The translations under genes and the position numbers were made by a program. Below the pieces are notes generated by a model that made no database searches, was not told the origin of the DNA, and was given only the letters and a program-made list of their open reading frames with translations. Of a stretch of DNA of 64,000 bases, positions 38,725 to 49,235 are shown in pieces (positions within the stretch are counted from its first letter, which is position 1; every line of letters begins with the position of its first letter). Origin of the DNA: Heterocephalus glaber (taxonomy: Eukaryota > Chordata > Mammalia > Rodentia > Bathyergidae); the NCBI RefSeq assembly GCF_000247695.1, contig NW_004624751.1, forward strand, positions 25,069,219 to 25,133,218. Direction: 5' to 3'.

Positions 38725-39070
38725 AGAATGTTAAAGGTGTAAGTGCTATGGGGAACCAAAGAGCAGGGAAAAATCCAGAGGAAGGGTGGCCGTGTGTGTA
38801 AGCATGTACATTGGTCTGGGAGACACCTGGGGCCGCTGGCTCATAAGATGACATGGGTTTAGATAAGTTGAAGGAGTGAGCCTGGTGGGTAGCTAGCTGG
38901 AGGCTAGAGACCTTCAAGTAGGGTAAAGGACTAGCAAGGAGACAGGGTTGCTGGAGTGGAGTGCGCAGGAAAGGAATGTAGAAGGAGTATAGGTCAGAGG
39001 AGATGAGGTGAGGATGAAAAGATCAAAGTCCAGGTTGACCATATAAAGTCACAGGGAAGATATGTAACCA
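38725..39070 (-). mobile_element. LINE-2 (L2) fragment
   Basis: TTAAAGGTGTAAGTGCTATG, GGGAACCAAAGAGCAGGG and then purine-rich text with GTTGAAGGAGTGAGCCTGG and GACAGGGTTGCTGGAGTGGA follow the reversed 3' region of L2. Confidence 0.6.
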
Positions 39071-39735
39071 CAGTGCAGATTTAATCTCTATGTATATCAT
39101 CTGTGGTTGACAAGATCTTGTCTTTTACTCTTCATCAAATAGATATTGGAGGGAGCTACTGTGAGTAATGTGTGTGAGGGTGTTTTTCTATAAGGGTCTC
39201 TGGCAGTGACTGACATGAGATAGAGTCAAGGTGAAAGGTATCCAATTTTTATTTAGTAATTTTTATGTGTACATGGGCTCTCTCACAAGAAAAACAAAGG
39301 TCCAAAGAAGCAGAAAGAGTAGTAAATTAGGAAAACATGACAAGACCAAGGTTTTGGACTAAGGCAGATAATTGTAGAAAAGTGACTAAGAAAGTAGGAC
39401 TACTTTAACATAGTTGGTTTGTTAGGTTTCTCTTGGCCTTGAGTCCCATGTTGGCGATAAGAATGACTTTCTTGTGGTTCTGGGAGGACATCTTTCACTC
39501 TGGAGTTGTCTTTTGCTTTCAGGAAGCAAAGGAAGGTCAGAATGCCTGTCTTGCATCTACTGTTAGTACCTTTAACTCAAAATAATCAGTACATCAGAGT
39601 GATATACTTTAGGGTGGTGTTTTTTTGTTCCTTAAATGCCAGTTTATGAAGGATCATTTTGGCTTTTAAGAGTAGATTGAAGGGGGTGGAAAACTAGTTA
39701 AAAGGGTATTGGAGTAAACCAGGGGAAAGATAAGT

Positions 39736-40812
39736 GGTATCCCATTGTATGTGTCAACCATATTTTCTTTCCTGTTCAGTTGATGGGCATTTGGATTCTT
39801 TCCAGTGTTTTGGCATTGTGATCAAAGCTGCTGTGATATTTTGCATATAAGCTCTTCTGTGGATATGTTTTCTAGTCTTTTGGCTGGTTCATGAGGGAGG
39901 TCTGTCATGGGATCCTGTCCTAGGAGGCCCCCTAAAGAGTAGGTGATGACCTTGGTTCAGTCTGTTGAAAGGTTCCTGATGCACATCACCGATAAAGAAC
40001 TTCAGGACGAGTCAGTGTGAGGCATAGGGAGGTTTATTAGGCAGATTAGGAAGTAAGAGAGAATAGGAAAAAAGACTGCAGTTAGAGTGACTGGAGGGGG
40101 CTCACTCTGATGAGTTCAGATGTCTGCTCACAAAAACAGAATGTCAGCTTTTATGGATTAGCTGAGGTAAACCAGGGTGTGCACAGGTATCTCAGTGCTG
40201 GTTTCGAAGCTCCAGAGAATGCTTATCCCTGGAGGGGCAGTTGGGTTCTCCTGAGACAGTTGTCCTTGCTCAGAGAGTGGTCTCATCCTGAGGCGGTCTC
40301 TGAGGTTCTGCCTTTCCTGTAGCCTAGGTGATCACAGGTTTAGGATTGTGACTGCTTACTTCTAGGCCATGCTATAAACGTTGGCAATCAGATGTCGCTG
40401 TAAGCCTGCAAAGTACTGTAGTTACTTTCATCTTGGCAACTCCAATCTTGAAGGGGGATTACATAGATTATGTAACTTTAGGTTTAATAAAACCTCGTTT
40501 TGCCAGTTTTTCCTAAACTAACAATTCCTTGATAAGGAAGATAAAAATTGAGCTTCCTTGGTTCCTTTTATCTATCTTTATTTCTTTTATCCTTCTTTAG
40601 GTCTATGGTTAAGGTTTAAGAAGCTGCTTTCTACTGTGCTGAGTCATTTACTTTTCTGGACCCACCTATGAGAGTTCTGGTTGTCCCGCCTTCTTGCTGG
40701 CCTGTGGTCTTTTTGATGTCAGTCATTCTAGCATCTGTGTAGTGTTATCTGGTTGCATGGTTTCAGTCTGTATTTTCTATTTTGCTAATCCAGATGATAG
40801 CGTTCCAGTTTT
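39736..40812 (-). mobile_element. Old L1 ORF2 fragment, interrupted by an LTR
   Basis: Two blocks of one reversed L1 ORF2 3' region lie on either side of a younger insertion. The left block (39736-39903) has TTCAGTTGATGGGCATTTGG and the GTGGATATGTTTTCTAGTCT segment. The right block (40599-40812) resumes with GTCTATGGTTAAGGTTTAAG, CCCACCTATGAGAGTTCTGG and CATTCTAGCATCTGTGTAGT. In intact L1 the two stretches adjoin. Confidence 0.75.
39904..40598 (-). mobile_element. Endogenous retrovirus-type LTR inserted in an L1
   Basis: Read on the minus strand the block has LTR layout: a TG start (complement of 40522-40523, TGTTAGTTTAGG), a promoter-like CCATAAAAGC near 40155, an AATAAACCTCCC polyadenylation signal near 40030, and a C/T-rich stretch before it. 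Both sides are the interrupted L1, and the six bases AGGTCT occur at 39898-39903 and 40599-40604, a candidate target duplication. The exact LTR termini are uncertain, because about 75 bases at the right end lie beyond the TGTT/AACA pair. No viral gene sequence is seen, so it is probably a solitary LTR. Family not assigned. Confidence 0.65.
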
Positions 40813-40913
40813 AACCTCTTTATCTAAAAAGTTAATTTTATCTTTATTGTTGGAAATTTGGTTTCCTTCAGATGAGGCTCGTAAAACCTTTCAAAAATAA
40901 TTAAAAGATGTAT

Positions 40914-41195
40914 TCTTTTTTTTCCCCATTAAGTTTATTGGTACATTTTAGGTATAAAATACAGTTACATTCATCATCGGGATCCTGTACCATTACATGA
41001 GTATCTTGGTTCTTATTTTTTTCCCCTTCCCCAGCCCTCCCTTCACCTCCTCCACCCTTCCCTATTTGCAAAGATTTTGTTTCCATTTTTTTCCTTTTCT
41101 CATATTTTTTCTTTTCCCTTTTTTCCTTTCCCCTATCCCACTTCCCCTGCTCCTTTAGACCTTTTCTTCCTATTACACAATATCAATTATAGATT
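40914..41195 (-). mobile_element. L1 3' UTR fragment, young-looking family
   Basis: A T-rich start (reverse of the A tail), then TTAAGTTTATTGGTACATTT, TAGGTATAAAATACAGTTAC, and a long pyrimidine-rich stretch ending near CACAATATCAATTATA. The same text, with only scattered differences, forms the 3' UTR of the longer L1 at 56605-58242, which identifies this copy and its orientation. It is severely 5'-truncated: no ORF2 is included. Confidence 0.85.
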
Positions 41196-41625
41196 TTTAA
41201 AAATTACAATATCAAGATCTAGGAGACATTACCACAGATTTTACAGAATTTAAAAGGCTATAGAAAGCATATTACAAAAATCTTTTTTGAAATAAATTTG
41301 ACAACTTCTTAAAAGAATAAAAGTTGGCAGTGACCTATATAGTTTCATGGTTTTTTGTGAAACTAATACATTCACAATTTGAAAGTATAATACATCTATT
41401 AAATTTCAATTTTAATAATTTTTGTTACATTGCAGTTTTACCTTAAAGTCATTATGTCACATGGTGTAATTTAAATTTACACTCTATCTTGTGTAGGGTT
41501 TACTCCTTCCAGTGTTCTGTGATTTAGAATGAAAATCCATTCCATGTGCTAATAATAGGTCTCGATACACAAAAATTATCTCAAAATGTTCCAATAAAAC
41601 AGGATTTTCAAATTTTTTTCCCCAG

Positions 41626-42213
41626 GTTCCTGATGTAATCAGCAGCATAAGGCAGTTATCCAAAGCCGCCATGAAAGAGGATGCCAAACCCAGCAAAGAC
41701 AATGAGGACGCCTTTTACAACTCTCAGAAGTTCGAAGTCTTGTACTGCGGAAAGGTGACAGTGGCCCACAAGGTGGCCCAGTCCAGCCTCATCGATGACT
41801 GCATCGAGAAGTTCAGCCTGCACGAACAGCAGCGCTTGCGGCTCCAGGGCGAGCGGGCCGCGGACCCTGGCGAGGAGCTGGTCCTGGAGGGTGAGGCTCT
41901 GGGGTCCCCCCGGGACAGCCTGCCCGAGGAGGAGGAGGAGGAGGAGGCGGAGAACAGCCACCCTGCCTTGCCAGCCCTGGCCAGCCAGCCCGTGCCATCC
42001 AGCGCCCGGGTTTGCTTCCCTGAGCGGATTTTGGAAGATTGTGGGTTTGATGAGCAGCAGGAGTTCCGGTCCCGGTGCAGTAGTGTCACCGGGGTCCTTC
42101 AAAGGAAAGTTCACGAGAACGGCCAGAAGCCACAGCCGCGACGCAGACACGCGAGTGCCCCTAGTCACGTGCAGCCCTCGGATTCCGAGAAGAACAGAAC
42201 GATGCTCTTCCAG
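41626..42213 (+). CDS. TBC1D4: TBC1D4 coding exon 2: PTB1 end, Akt-site linker
   Basis: This exon encodes 196 codons (phase 0 at both ends) of TBC1D4/AS160, a Rab GTPase-activating protein that keeps GLUT4 storage vesicles inside fat and muscle cells until Akt phosphorylates it. The sequence opens [15 protein letters not shown], the end of the first PTB domain. A low-conservation linker follows with a seven-glutamate run (codons at about 41926-41946). Two Akt sites are visible: RSRCSS (Ser at 42082-42084, human Ser318) and RRRHAS (Ser at 42154-42156, human Ser341, a 14-3-3 contact). The exon ends NRTMLFQ. The acceptor is TTTTTTTCCCCAG and the donor CAG/GTGCGG. Local GC is far above the flanking introns. 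The methionine at 41671 is internal, not a start. Confidence 0.96.
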
Positions 42214-43742
42214 GTGCGGGTGGGGCTCCAGGCCTGCTCCCTGCAAACCTCAAACCGCGGGACCAGAGCAAACGGGAGGNNNNNNNNNNNNNNNNNNNNN
42301 NNNNNNNNNNNNNNNNNNNNNNNNNNNNNNNNNNNNNNNNNNNNNNNNNNNNNNNNNNNNNNNNNNNNNNNNNNNNNNNGGTGTATGTGTGTGTGCTCCC
42401 TGTTCCTCCACCTGATCACCCCATAACCCAAAGTGTAGCCATAACCAAAAACCCAGCTTTCAAGGCAGGTGGAGCAGGAAAAAGCAAAAGCAATTAGAGG
42501 AGCAGCAGAGAAAGTTGATGGAAGGACTAGGGATAGAAGATTACCCTTAATATCTGTGAATGAGTGTATGACAGATACTCTTGGTATCTGCCATCTGCAT
42601 TTACCTTGAGCCGATTCTTAAATAAATGCCTTTAAACAAATAACTCTAGAAAGCCTCTGTCAGAAAGAATGTAGAGATGTGAATCTAAGACAGTGTGATT
42701 TGTCATGGAGATAAAAAGGATTTTTTTTTAGGGAGAAAAAGGAAAATTCCAGAGACTTTTCATAGTTGTCTTTCAGATGGGAATACACCAATTTACCGTG
42801 GCACACAAGAGGGAAGGTTAAGGGTTCATCTCTGGTCTTTTAATCTACCAGGCCATTTACTGAATAATTTGATGTAAGGTATACAATTATGAACATAAAA
42901 GATAATTCTTGATTCTAAAAATAATTTTTTAAAATGACACAAGAGTGTATAGAAAACATCAAGTTCTACTTAAAGATCTTAATTCATAACCAGGCCCTGT
43001 AGAGAGTCATTGATCTTCAGCTTGTAACATGTGAGTTTTCTTGAAAAAAATAAATGACTGACCTTTTATTCTGTTTTAAAGAATCCCTGAGAAGGAAATT
43101 CCACACCATACAGTATCTTGGTAAACAGTCCCAGGGTATATTTGCTTTGTCAGAAGTTCATGTTTTTTGTTATTGTTTTGTTTTGTGATTAACACTAAGT
43201 ATGTAATTAAAGTGTCTGTGGTCTTTTCTGTGGTGAAGAATTTTTTCTCTTCTTTGAGCTATCAGATTATTTTTCTTAGCTTGTTATAGTCACTGCTATT
43301 AATTGACCATTTGAGAGAAAGTATGTTTATAACATAAATACATAATTGTTATTTTTGGAAATCATGAAGTGAAGATAGGTTGCCTGCTTTTTTGAAGTCA
43401 TTTTTATTTTGAGAAAAGTATCTCTTTTGTATCTTATAATTTAAGACCAATTTAATTTTTGTGATTTCTCAACAAAGGCAAGAAATGTTTTGAGACAACT
43501 GATATTCGGAGTTAACATTTTCTGTTGGATCGGGTGTTGGATGGAGCACATGTGAAATAGGTCTATTTAAAATATGGCATTTAGGTATTTAATTACTGAG
43601 TATTTTATTAGTTGGGTATTGCGGAGTTTTGTAAATATTGAATATTAATTGTAAAGTGAGATATTATTCATTGAATATATAATTATAAATAGTAAGATGT
43701 TAGGTCCTAATGAGTTAAAATTGACATACTTTTATTTTTAAG
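42214..43742 (+). other. TBC1D4: TBC1D4 intron 2, containing a gap
   Basis: Begins GTGCGG and ends with a T/A-rich tract and TTTTTAAG before the next exon. Apart from the 100-N gap no repeat or gene is recognised. True length is unknown because of the gap. Confidence 0.9.
42280..42379. other. Assembly gap of exactly 100 N
   Basis: A run of exactly 100 N, the usual placeholder for unknown size, just 66 bases after exon 2, where the sequence is GC-rich on the left and TG-rich on the right. Confidence 1.
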
Positions 43743-43832
43743 GTTGGACGATTTGAGATTAACCTTATCAGTCCAGACACTAAATCAGTTGTGCTAGAAA
43801 AGAATTTTAAAGATATCTCATCTTGTTCCCAG
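43743..43832 (+). CDS. TBC1D4: TBC1D4 coding exon 3: start of PTB2
   Basis: Thirty codons, phase 0 at both ends, reading [20 protein letters not shown] and then [10 protein letters not shown]. This opens the second phosphotyrosine-binding domain of TBC1D4; the PTB region is linked to membrane and partner binding of the protein. The acceptor is weak (TTTATTTTTAAG) and the donor CAG/GTATGT strong. The sequence continues directly from exon 2 (MLFQ-VGRF), and the join is the same as in human and mouse as far as I recall the proteins. Confidence 0.96.
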
Positions 43833-43935
43833 GTATGTATTGAGTTATATTGTAGTATTTAAAGGACCAATTAACTACAAAACAACGGTTCCACAATTCA
43901 CCACGAAACAATAGGGTGTAAACTCCTTCAATTTT

Positions 43936-44025
43936 TTTTTTTTTTTTTTGGTACTGGGGATCGAATTCAGGACCTTGCACTTGCAAGGCAGGTGGCAGAA
44001 CCACTGAGCTAAATCCCCAGCCCCA
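43936..44025 (-). mobile_element. ID-type tRNA-derived SINE
   Basis: A minus copy about 100 bases after exon 3: poly-T, GGTACTGGGGATCGAATTCA, CCACTGAGCTAAATCCCCAG. The flanks TCCTTCAATTTT (43924-43935) and TCCTTCAAATTT (44026-44037) form a near-perfect target duplication. Confidence 0.94.
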
Positions 44026-45189
44026 TCCTTCAAATTTTAATATTTCTAAAATTTTATTTTTATTAAAGAAAATTGGTTTATAAATTAAAATTTGTTCATG
44101 TGTTTGTGTATATGACTGTAACAAAATCCTACCCAGGACCCTCCGCATCTCTCCTAAGATTCTGTCTTCATTTTGGTCAGTTCCTTCCCTTTGTAATGAC
44201 ACTTCGTCAGATGCCTTCCACAAGTGGAATTTTTGTGGTGGAGAATTCTTTTGAAAATACCTCCCAGTTACCGTTCCTCAGAATCTTGGGCAGTAACTGA
44301 GTCATACCCAGAGCAGATAGTAAATGGGGAACTCGTGTCTGAACTTCTATTTAATATACATCCATGGTTTGAAAATGTTTTGATATTTTTGTTCTTTTAA
44401 TTCACCAACTATGTATTTAAGTGCTTTAAAAATAACTAGTGTAGTGAATGTGTGTAAATTATAATGTTAGGTATAAACTAATATCCGAGGACCATAGTGA
44501 TATTTTAGAATATCTACCCAAAAGTTAGAGCTACCTAAATATATTGTGAACAAAGCAAGACATTTTGAATTAACCAGAATAGAGGAATATCGAAATCCAA
44601 ATGTGAGAGTGTTATGTATGCAAAGATGCCTCTGAGTAGGTCCCTGGAATTGAGAATAATTTCTTTTTTGGCCTACTGACTTTATGTACCTTGAAGGGAC
44701 TAGACCTTGATGAAGTCTCTGCCTATATTTTAATGTTGAAAAATCATGACTATTTATTAACTCTTGTCCTTCTTTGCCTTCTCCTCCCTCCCCTCCTCTC
44801 TTCTTTCCACTCTTCTTTCCTCTCTTTCCCTCCTCTTCAGGCCCCTCCCTTCCCTTCTCCTCTTCTTTTTCCTCTCAAATTCTGGAGTTAGCATTGCAAT
44901 AGGTATGATATTCAGACATTTTTCCCTTCAAAGATGATGAGAACTTTTGTATATCTTGTCTATTGTTTAACTCAGTCTCAGGTAATAGAGTTTCATTTCT
45001 AATATTTTCTTTCAATTATGTAAAGACAAAATTATGGTGTATATATAAGCATTCTCTGGTGAATTAGTGACTACATCTGAATACAGGAGGAATATATTGT
45101 AAATTTCTAAAGTTCTACTTCAATGTACAAATTTGGTAGAAAGATTATTCACCTGAAAAAATGTGTATTAATCATTCTTATAATTACAT

Positions 45190-45335
45190 GTTTGCTGAGG
45201 GTTTCTGCAAGGTTATAAACTCTACGAGGGCAGCTATCTTAGTCTGTGGTGCATTAGAATCAGCTGTGCTGACATGGAATTTAAACCTTAGGTGCTCAGT
45301 GAATGTTGAGTGAATGGGGCCATTCTGCTTATGGG
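45190..45335 (+). mobile_element. LINE-2 3' end
   Basis: The string AAACTCTACGAGGGCAGCTA then TCTTAGTCTGTGGTGCATTA and AGGTGCTCAGTGAATGTTGA is the standard L2 terminal sequence (…CTCCACGAGGGCAGGG…GCTCAATAAATGTTTG) in sense orientation. Confidence 0.7.
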
Positions 45336-46104
45336 GCCTGGTGCCATGCGCTGGAAACAAATATGTATAAATCAAATATTGTTCCTACCCCCAGCACCAA
45401 GAGACATCCTTAAAATGCAATACCTCCTGCCCCTACATTCCCCGTACCTCCCAGTAAGAAAACAGACAATGCCATTGAACACCACAAAGAAAAAAAAGGA
45501 AGATGCAGCCAAACCAAGTATAAAACTGGAAGTTCAAAGCAAAGATTTTTGCTTTTCCTTTTAATTTTTATTAAAGGCACACTGTACATTTTGGTATTCT
45601 GGTTCAGAAATTAAGGGAAAGTATGGAGGAAATTGGTGGAGAGACCTCCTAGCAGAATACTGATCATTTGAGCCTGGGACCCCTCTCTCACTCAGTAGCT
45701 CTGTTCCTATTAACTTCTTTCCACAGAAAACTGGGCTGATACACAGCACAGTGTGGCTGTATTCAGGAACAGGCCTGCTTTGGAATACCGTACAACTACA
45801 AATGTTTCTTTCTTCAAAATTAGTATGACTGCTTTCCTGGCAAGCATGGAGAGTAGGGTGTGGCTTTCTTTCCTGGAAACATTGCTCTCACCTGGAAGAC
45901 TAGCTGAGCTGATGAAGTCCTCTGAATTTTTCCCATTTATTATTAAACTAGTAAAAATATTCTTTAGTCACTACCGGGTTGTACAAGATTGAGCTTATTT
46001 TTAATTTATGAATTGCAGACTTATTCCTCCTTATTCTTTCTTCCAGAGTTGATTTCCTTTTTCCATATCCACTGCATAGATTGAGATTGTTATGACAAGA
46101 CAAG

Positions 46105-46290
46105 TGGTTACCATTTATAAAACATTCCAGGGACTGTCATATAGGTATTTGTTAGTTCTAAATCCCACATAACAGGTTCCATTACTGCTATTTTATAATG
46201 AAAAGTGGAGCCACAAAGATAATTATTAGCAATCTAGCACAGTTTATCATGCCTAGCAGATTTGTTGAACCAAGATTTAAGCACAAATGA
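46105..46290 (+). mobile_element. MIR SINE
   Basis: TGGTTACCATTTATAAAACA, CCAGGGACTGTCATATAGG, AGGTTCCATTACTGCTATTT, then GAGCCACAAAGATAATTATT and TTGAACCAAGATTTAAGCAC follow the MIR order. Confidence 0.7.
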
Positions 46291-47096
46291 GATTTGAAAG
46301 TCTCTTTTCACTTAAATTTTGGTGATTATAGGGCATTTTAAAATTGCATTGCTTACCTGACTTTACAAAATATGCACTGTGCTTTCTTTTACAATAATAC
46401 AGTGCCTATTTATTGGTATGTATGTATTCAGACTAAATGAAAATCACAAATAATAAATTTTTTATTAAATATAGCTGAAATTATTTAGCCTGAGTCCAGC
46501 AAATACAATGATTTGTGAATGTGGATAATTGTCACTTGCAATCATACTTTTAAACATACCAATCTTTCAACAGTGTGGCTTTTTAAATGTCTATAAATAG
46601 AATAGACAGTCTGTTGTTGTATGCAACCTTAGGGAATTGCATGGCATTTAATTCAGGTATTATCAGTTGTAATTTTTCTCAGATTCTTAGCTTCCTGTAG
46701 ACAAGAACAGGGTTTGTGATAAATCATCTGACTGGTGTTCTAAGAAGATAGTAAATTGAAAACTCAATTACTTACAAACATGGAGTAGTGGTTTTATTAC
46801 AAGACACAGTATATCACGCCATCAATATTTTTTTCTCCTGTGGCCCTGAGTCACAGGGTATTTATCAGAAACAAAACAATCTAAATTGGTCTCACTCTTT
46901 ATCTTACATACCAACAGACCATCCTGTAAGTTTGCTATGACATTATGTCCCCTATCACGTTGCTGTGAAGAAGAAATACATAGAACTGATGTACTTAGAT
47001 GTACGTAGAAATACATAGAATTGATGTTGATTTCTCATATTGTTGAATGGATATATTCCCATCAATGCTGTATTGCCCTTCTTTCCTCTAATCCAG

Positions 47097-47201
47097 GGTA
47101 TAAAGCATGTTGATCACTTTGGCTTCATCTGTCGGGAGTCCCCAGAACCGGGGCTGAGCCAGTACATTTGTTATGTGTTCCAGTGTGCCAGCGAGTCCCT
47201 G
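47097..47201 (+). CDS. TBC1D4: TBC1D4 coding exon 4: PTB2 core
   Basis: Thirty-five codons, phase 0 to 0, beginning [14 protein letters not shown] and ending [10 protein letters not shown]. It is the centre of the second PTB domain, with the typical alternation of hydrophobic strands ([16 protein letters not shown]). Acceptor CTAATCCAG, donor CTG/GTAAGT. A longer frame reads past the donor into the intron, but the consensus GTAAGT and the continuation with exon 5 (SESL-VDEV) settle the boundary. Confidence 0.97.
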
Positions 47202-48499
47202 GTAAGTGGTGCATTTGTTGTCTGCGTACTGCTGCCAACACATCCATCTCAAAGGACTCCTCTCTGTGAACCCAAGCCTCACAGGGGGAAAAGGGGGGCA
47301 TTAGGGTTATGTTTTTACCCCTCAAGGTAGTGCAAAAGTAGAAAAATAGAAACAAATTGTCATGGCAAGTACCTAGATTCTTTCTCAGGATGAACAAACC
47401 CAGTCAGGTTACCATGAATATTTTTAAAAGGTAGGAAAAGACTAATAGGAAAAAAAGCCAATACTTTTCTCATTGCTCAAAGAAGAAAATAAGAAAGGCC
47501 ATTGATCTGTTATTTTCTTAATTGCTATAACAAACATTTCAGGAGAATAAAGAACTACTTTGTTTTTTCTCTTAATTTCATTAGCCCCTGTACTTAGTTT
47601 TATAATCTTTTATTCTTTGTGGTCTTTTCTTAACTTTCAGTTCCTTCCTTTGATATTTAAAAGTCACTTCTTTCCAGTATTTCCCTCTCCTGTCTTTTAT
47701 TATAAGAGCAATTGGAATTTGGAAGAAATACATAAGACAGACTTGGAAATACATTTGACTAATAATTATGTTAATTTCTTTTTTCTTCAAAGTTTTTACT
47801 TACTTGTCTGCCTGTCCTATCCTCCCAATCATTGTAATTCAAACCCTCAGATATATACATTGCCATTCTTTGAAGAATTTACAGAAAACTATTTTCTTAG
47901 CCACATAACCCTCCTGCCACCATTTCTCACAGGGAAACACATCCAACTTAGACATATGCACACAAGCCAGGAGCATTTGTCCTTGTTTCCTTGGTACGTA
48001 TTACAGTCACCCTTGCTTAACTCTCACCTTCCGCATTTCCCTCGAGGACACTTGGGTTAGGAATAATGAAGGGGTGGGTATGGATGGGAACAAAGGCACT
48101 TTTTGACTAGTGCCCTCTGGAGCTCTGCCTTTTTCTCTAAGGATTATATAATACTTCTGTCCCCAGTAGTTTCTTATTCTAGGGAGTTCCATTTTCCCTC
48201 TAGATAACTAACTATACCTATGACATATCCACCTGTTGGTGTCCAGATGACTCCTCCTAAGTAGGTTCAGTTTAAGTCTTGAGATAGAGATTTGAAAGTG
48301 GTCACTAGATAATGATAGTAGAAGGAATGGAGGTAAATGAACACCCAGAGGGAGGAAAGAGAAAGAAAGCAAAAAAAAAAAAAAAATCAATGATACAACA
48401 CTGGGAAATGCCAGCCAAGTAAATTCTGGTAAAGCATAGTCTAGGATACTCTGTCGCTGGGGCTGCATTCCCCACCCATCCGTACTGCTTACACATCAC

Positions 48500-49065
48500 T
48501 CCTTTGCTGCTTCATCTCTCTGGTAAGTCTGGTTCTTCTACCATGTTCTGGATCCCACACTGCCCTGCCTTTCTAAAACCTATCACTGATCCCATATTTT
48601 TAAATTTTGTCAACACCATTCACTCAGCTTTCCAATTTAGAAACCTTAATGCATTCTTTGTCCAGTTGTTTGTCAAATCCTATTGATTTAAAGAGAGAAA
48701 TGTCTCTTTCATCCATCTCATCGTCTTCTCCTCCTCAGGACCTGGTTCTGGAATTCTTGTGATGGTGTCCTAACTACTCTTCCTGCCACTGGTTTAATCT
48801 CCCGTCTGCTTATTGTCTATACTATGCTGGAATTTTATATCTCACAAAATCTCCTTTCAGAGCTCAGTTTGTGCCTCCTTATTAAAGGACAACATCTATG
48901 TTATCTAGCATGTGGGCCTTCATTCTTCTCCAGCCTCTTGTGCTGTTACTCCCTCCATGCAGAACACATGCCATGCCCTTTTCATGTTTGTGTCTTCATA
49001 TATGTTGTTCCATTTCACAAGCTCCTCTCTGGGCCAAACCACAAAGCCTGGTTTGCTGATTGCTG
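48500..49065 (+). mobile_element. LINE-2 (L2) fragment
   Basis: Pyrimidine-rich text with CCTTAATGCATTCTTTGTCC, TCCTCCTCAGGACCTGGTTC, GGTGTCCTAACTACTCTTCC and ACACATGCCATGCCCTTTTC follows L2 ORF2 and 3' region in sense orientation, strongly diverged. Confidence 0.5.
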
Positions 49066-49157
49066 CAGTGGTGCTTTTATATTGGTTTGTTTCTGAAATC
49101 AGCAGATTTGAGAGTAGTGCACGGGCCACATGCACAATCAAGGAGTTTTTGTTTGTT

Positions 49158-49235
49158 TTTCAGTGCTAGGGATTGAACCCAGGACCTCATGCATGCTAAG
49201 CAAGCATTCTACCATTGAGCTGCACCTCAGCCTGG
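49158..49235 (-). mobile_element. Older ID-like SINE
   Basis: Reversed B box and A box: GCTAGGGATTGAACCCAGGA, CATGCTAAGCAAGCATTCTA, ATTGAGCTGCACCTCAGCC. It lacks the GGTACC end of the younger copies, so it belongs to an older subfamily. Confidence 0.8.

Larger units (their letters stand above)
1..41625 (+). other. TBC1D4: TBC1D4 intron 1 (3' part)
   Basis: Everything left of the first recognised exon is non-coding and repeat-rich. No reading frame here shows a protein family other than transposon remnants, and the first coding exon of TBC1D4 (N-terminus and most of the first PTB domain) is not in the window. The intron ends with a T-rich tract and CCCCAG directly before the exon at 41626. 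Stretches where I see no recognisable element are roughly 6.7-9.4, 12.3-15.4, 22.0-23.6, 27.6-29.4, 34.9-38.1 and 41.2-41.6 kb. That the whole block is a single intron is inferred from the known gene structure, where intron 1 is very long. Confidence 0.8.
43833..47096 (+). other. TBC1D4: TBC1D4 intron 3
   Basis: Starts GTATGT and ends CTTTCCTCTAATCCAG. It holds an ID SINE at the left end, a C/T-rich tract at about 44770-44875, an L2 3' end and a MIR. Nothing recognisable is seen in 44.1-44.7, 45.4-46.1 or 46.3-47.0 kb. Confidence 0.9.

Noticed and set aside
41671..42213. Methionine at 41671 as a translation start
   Set aside because: Coding continues upstream to the AG acceptor at 41625 with conserved TBC1D4 residues, and there is no promoter or 5' UTR signal here.
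41656..42246. 196-codon open frame on the minus strand
   Set aside because: It is the antisense shadow of GC-rich TBC1D4 exon 2, whose sense frame matches the known protein.
42165..42431. Frames running through N blocks (also at 30942-31195)
   Set aside because: They exist only because undetermined bases contain no stop codons.
47560..48060. 166-codon plus-strand frame in intron 4
   Set aside because: Pyrimidine-rich intron sequence gives a hydrophobic, low-complexity translation without a known family, splice context or conservation evidence.
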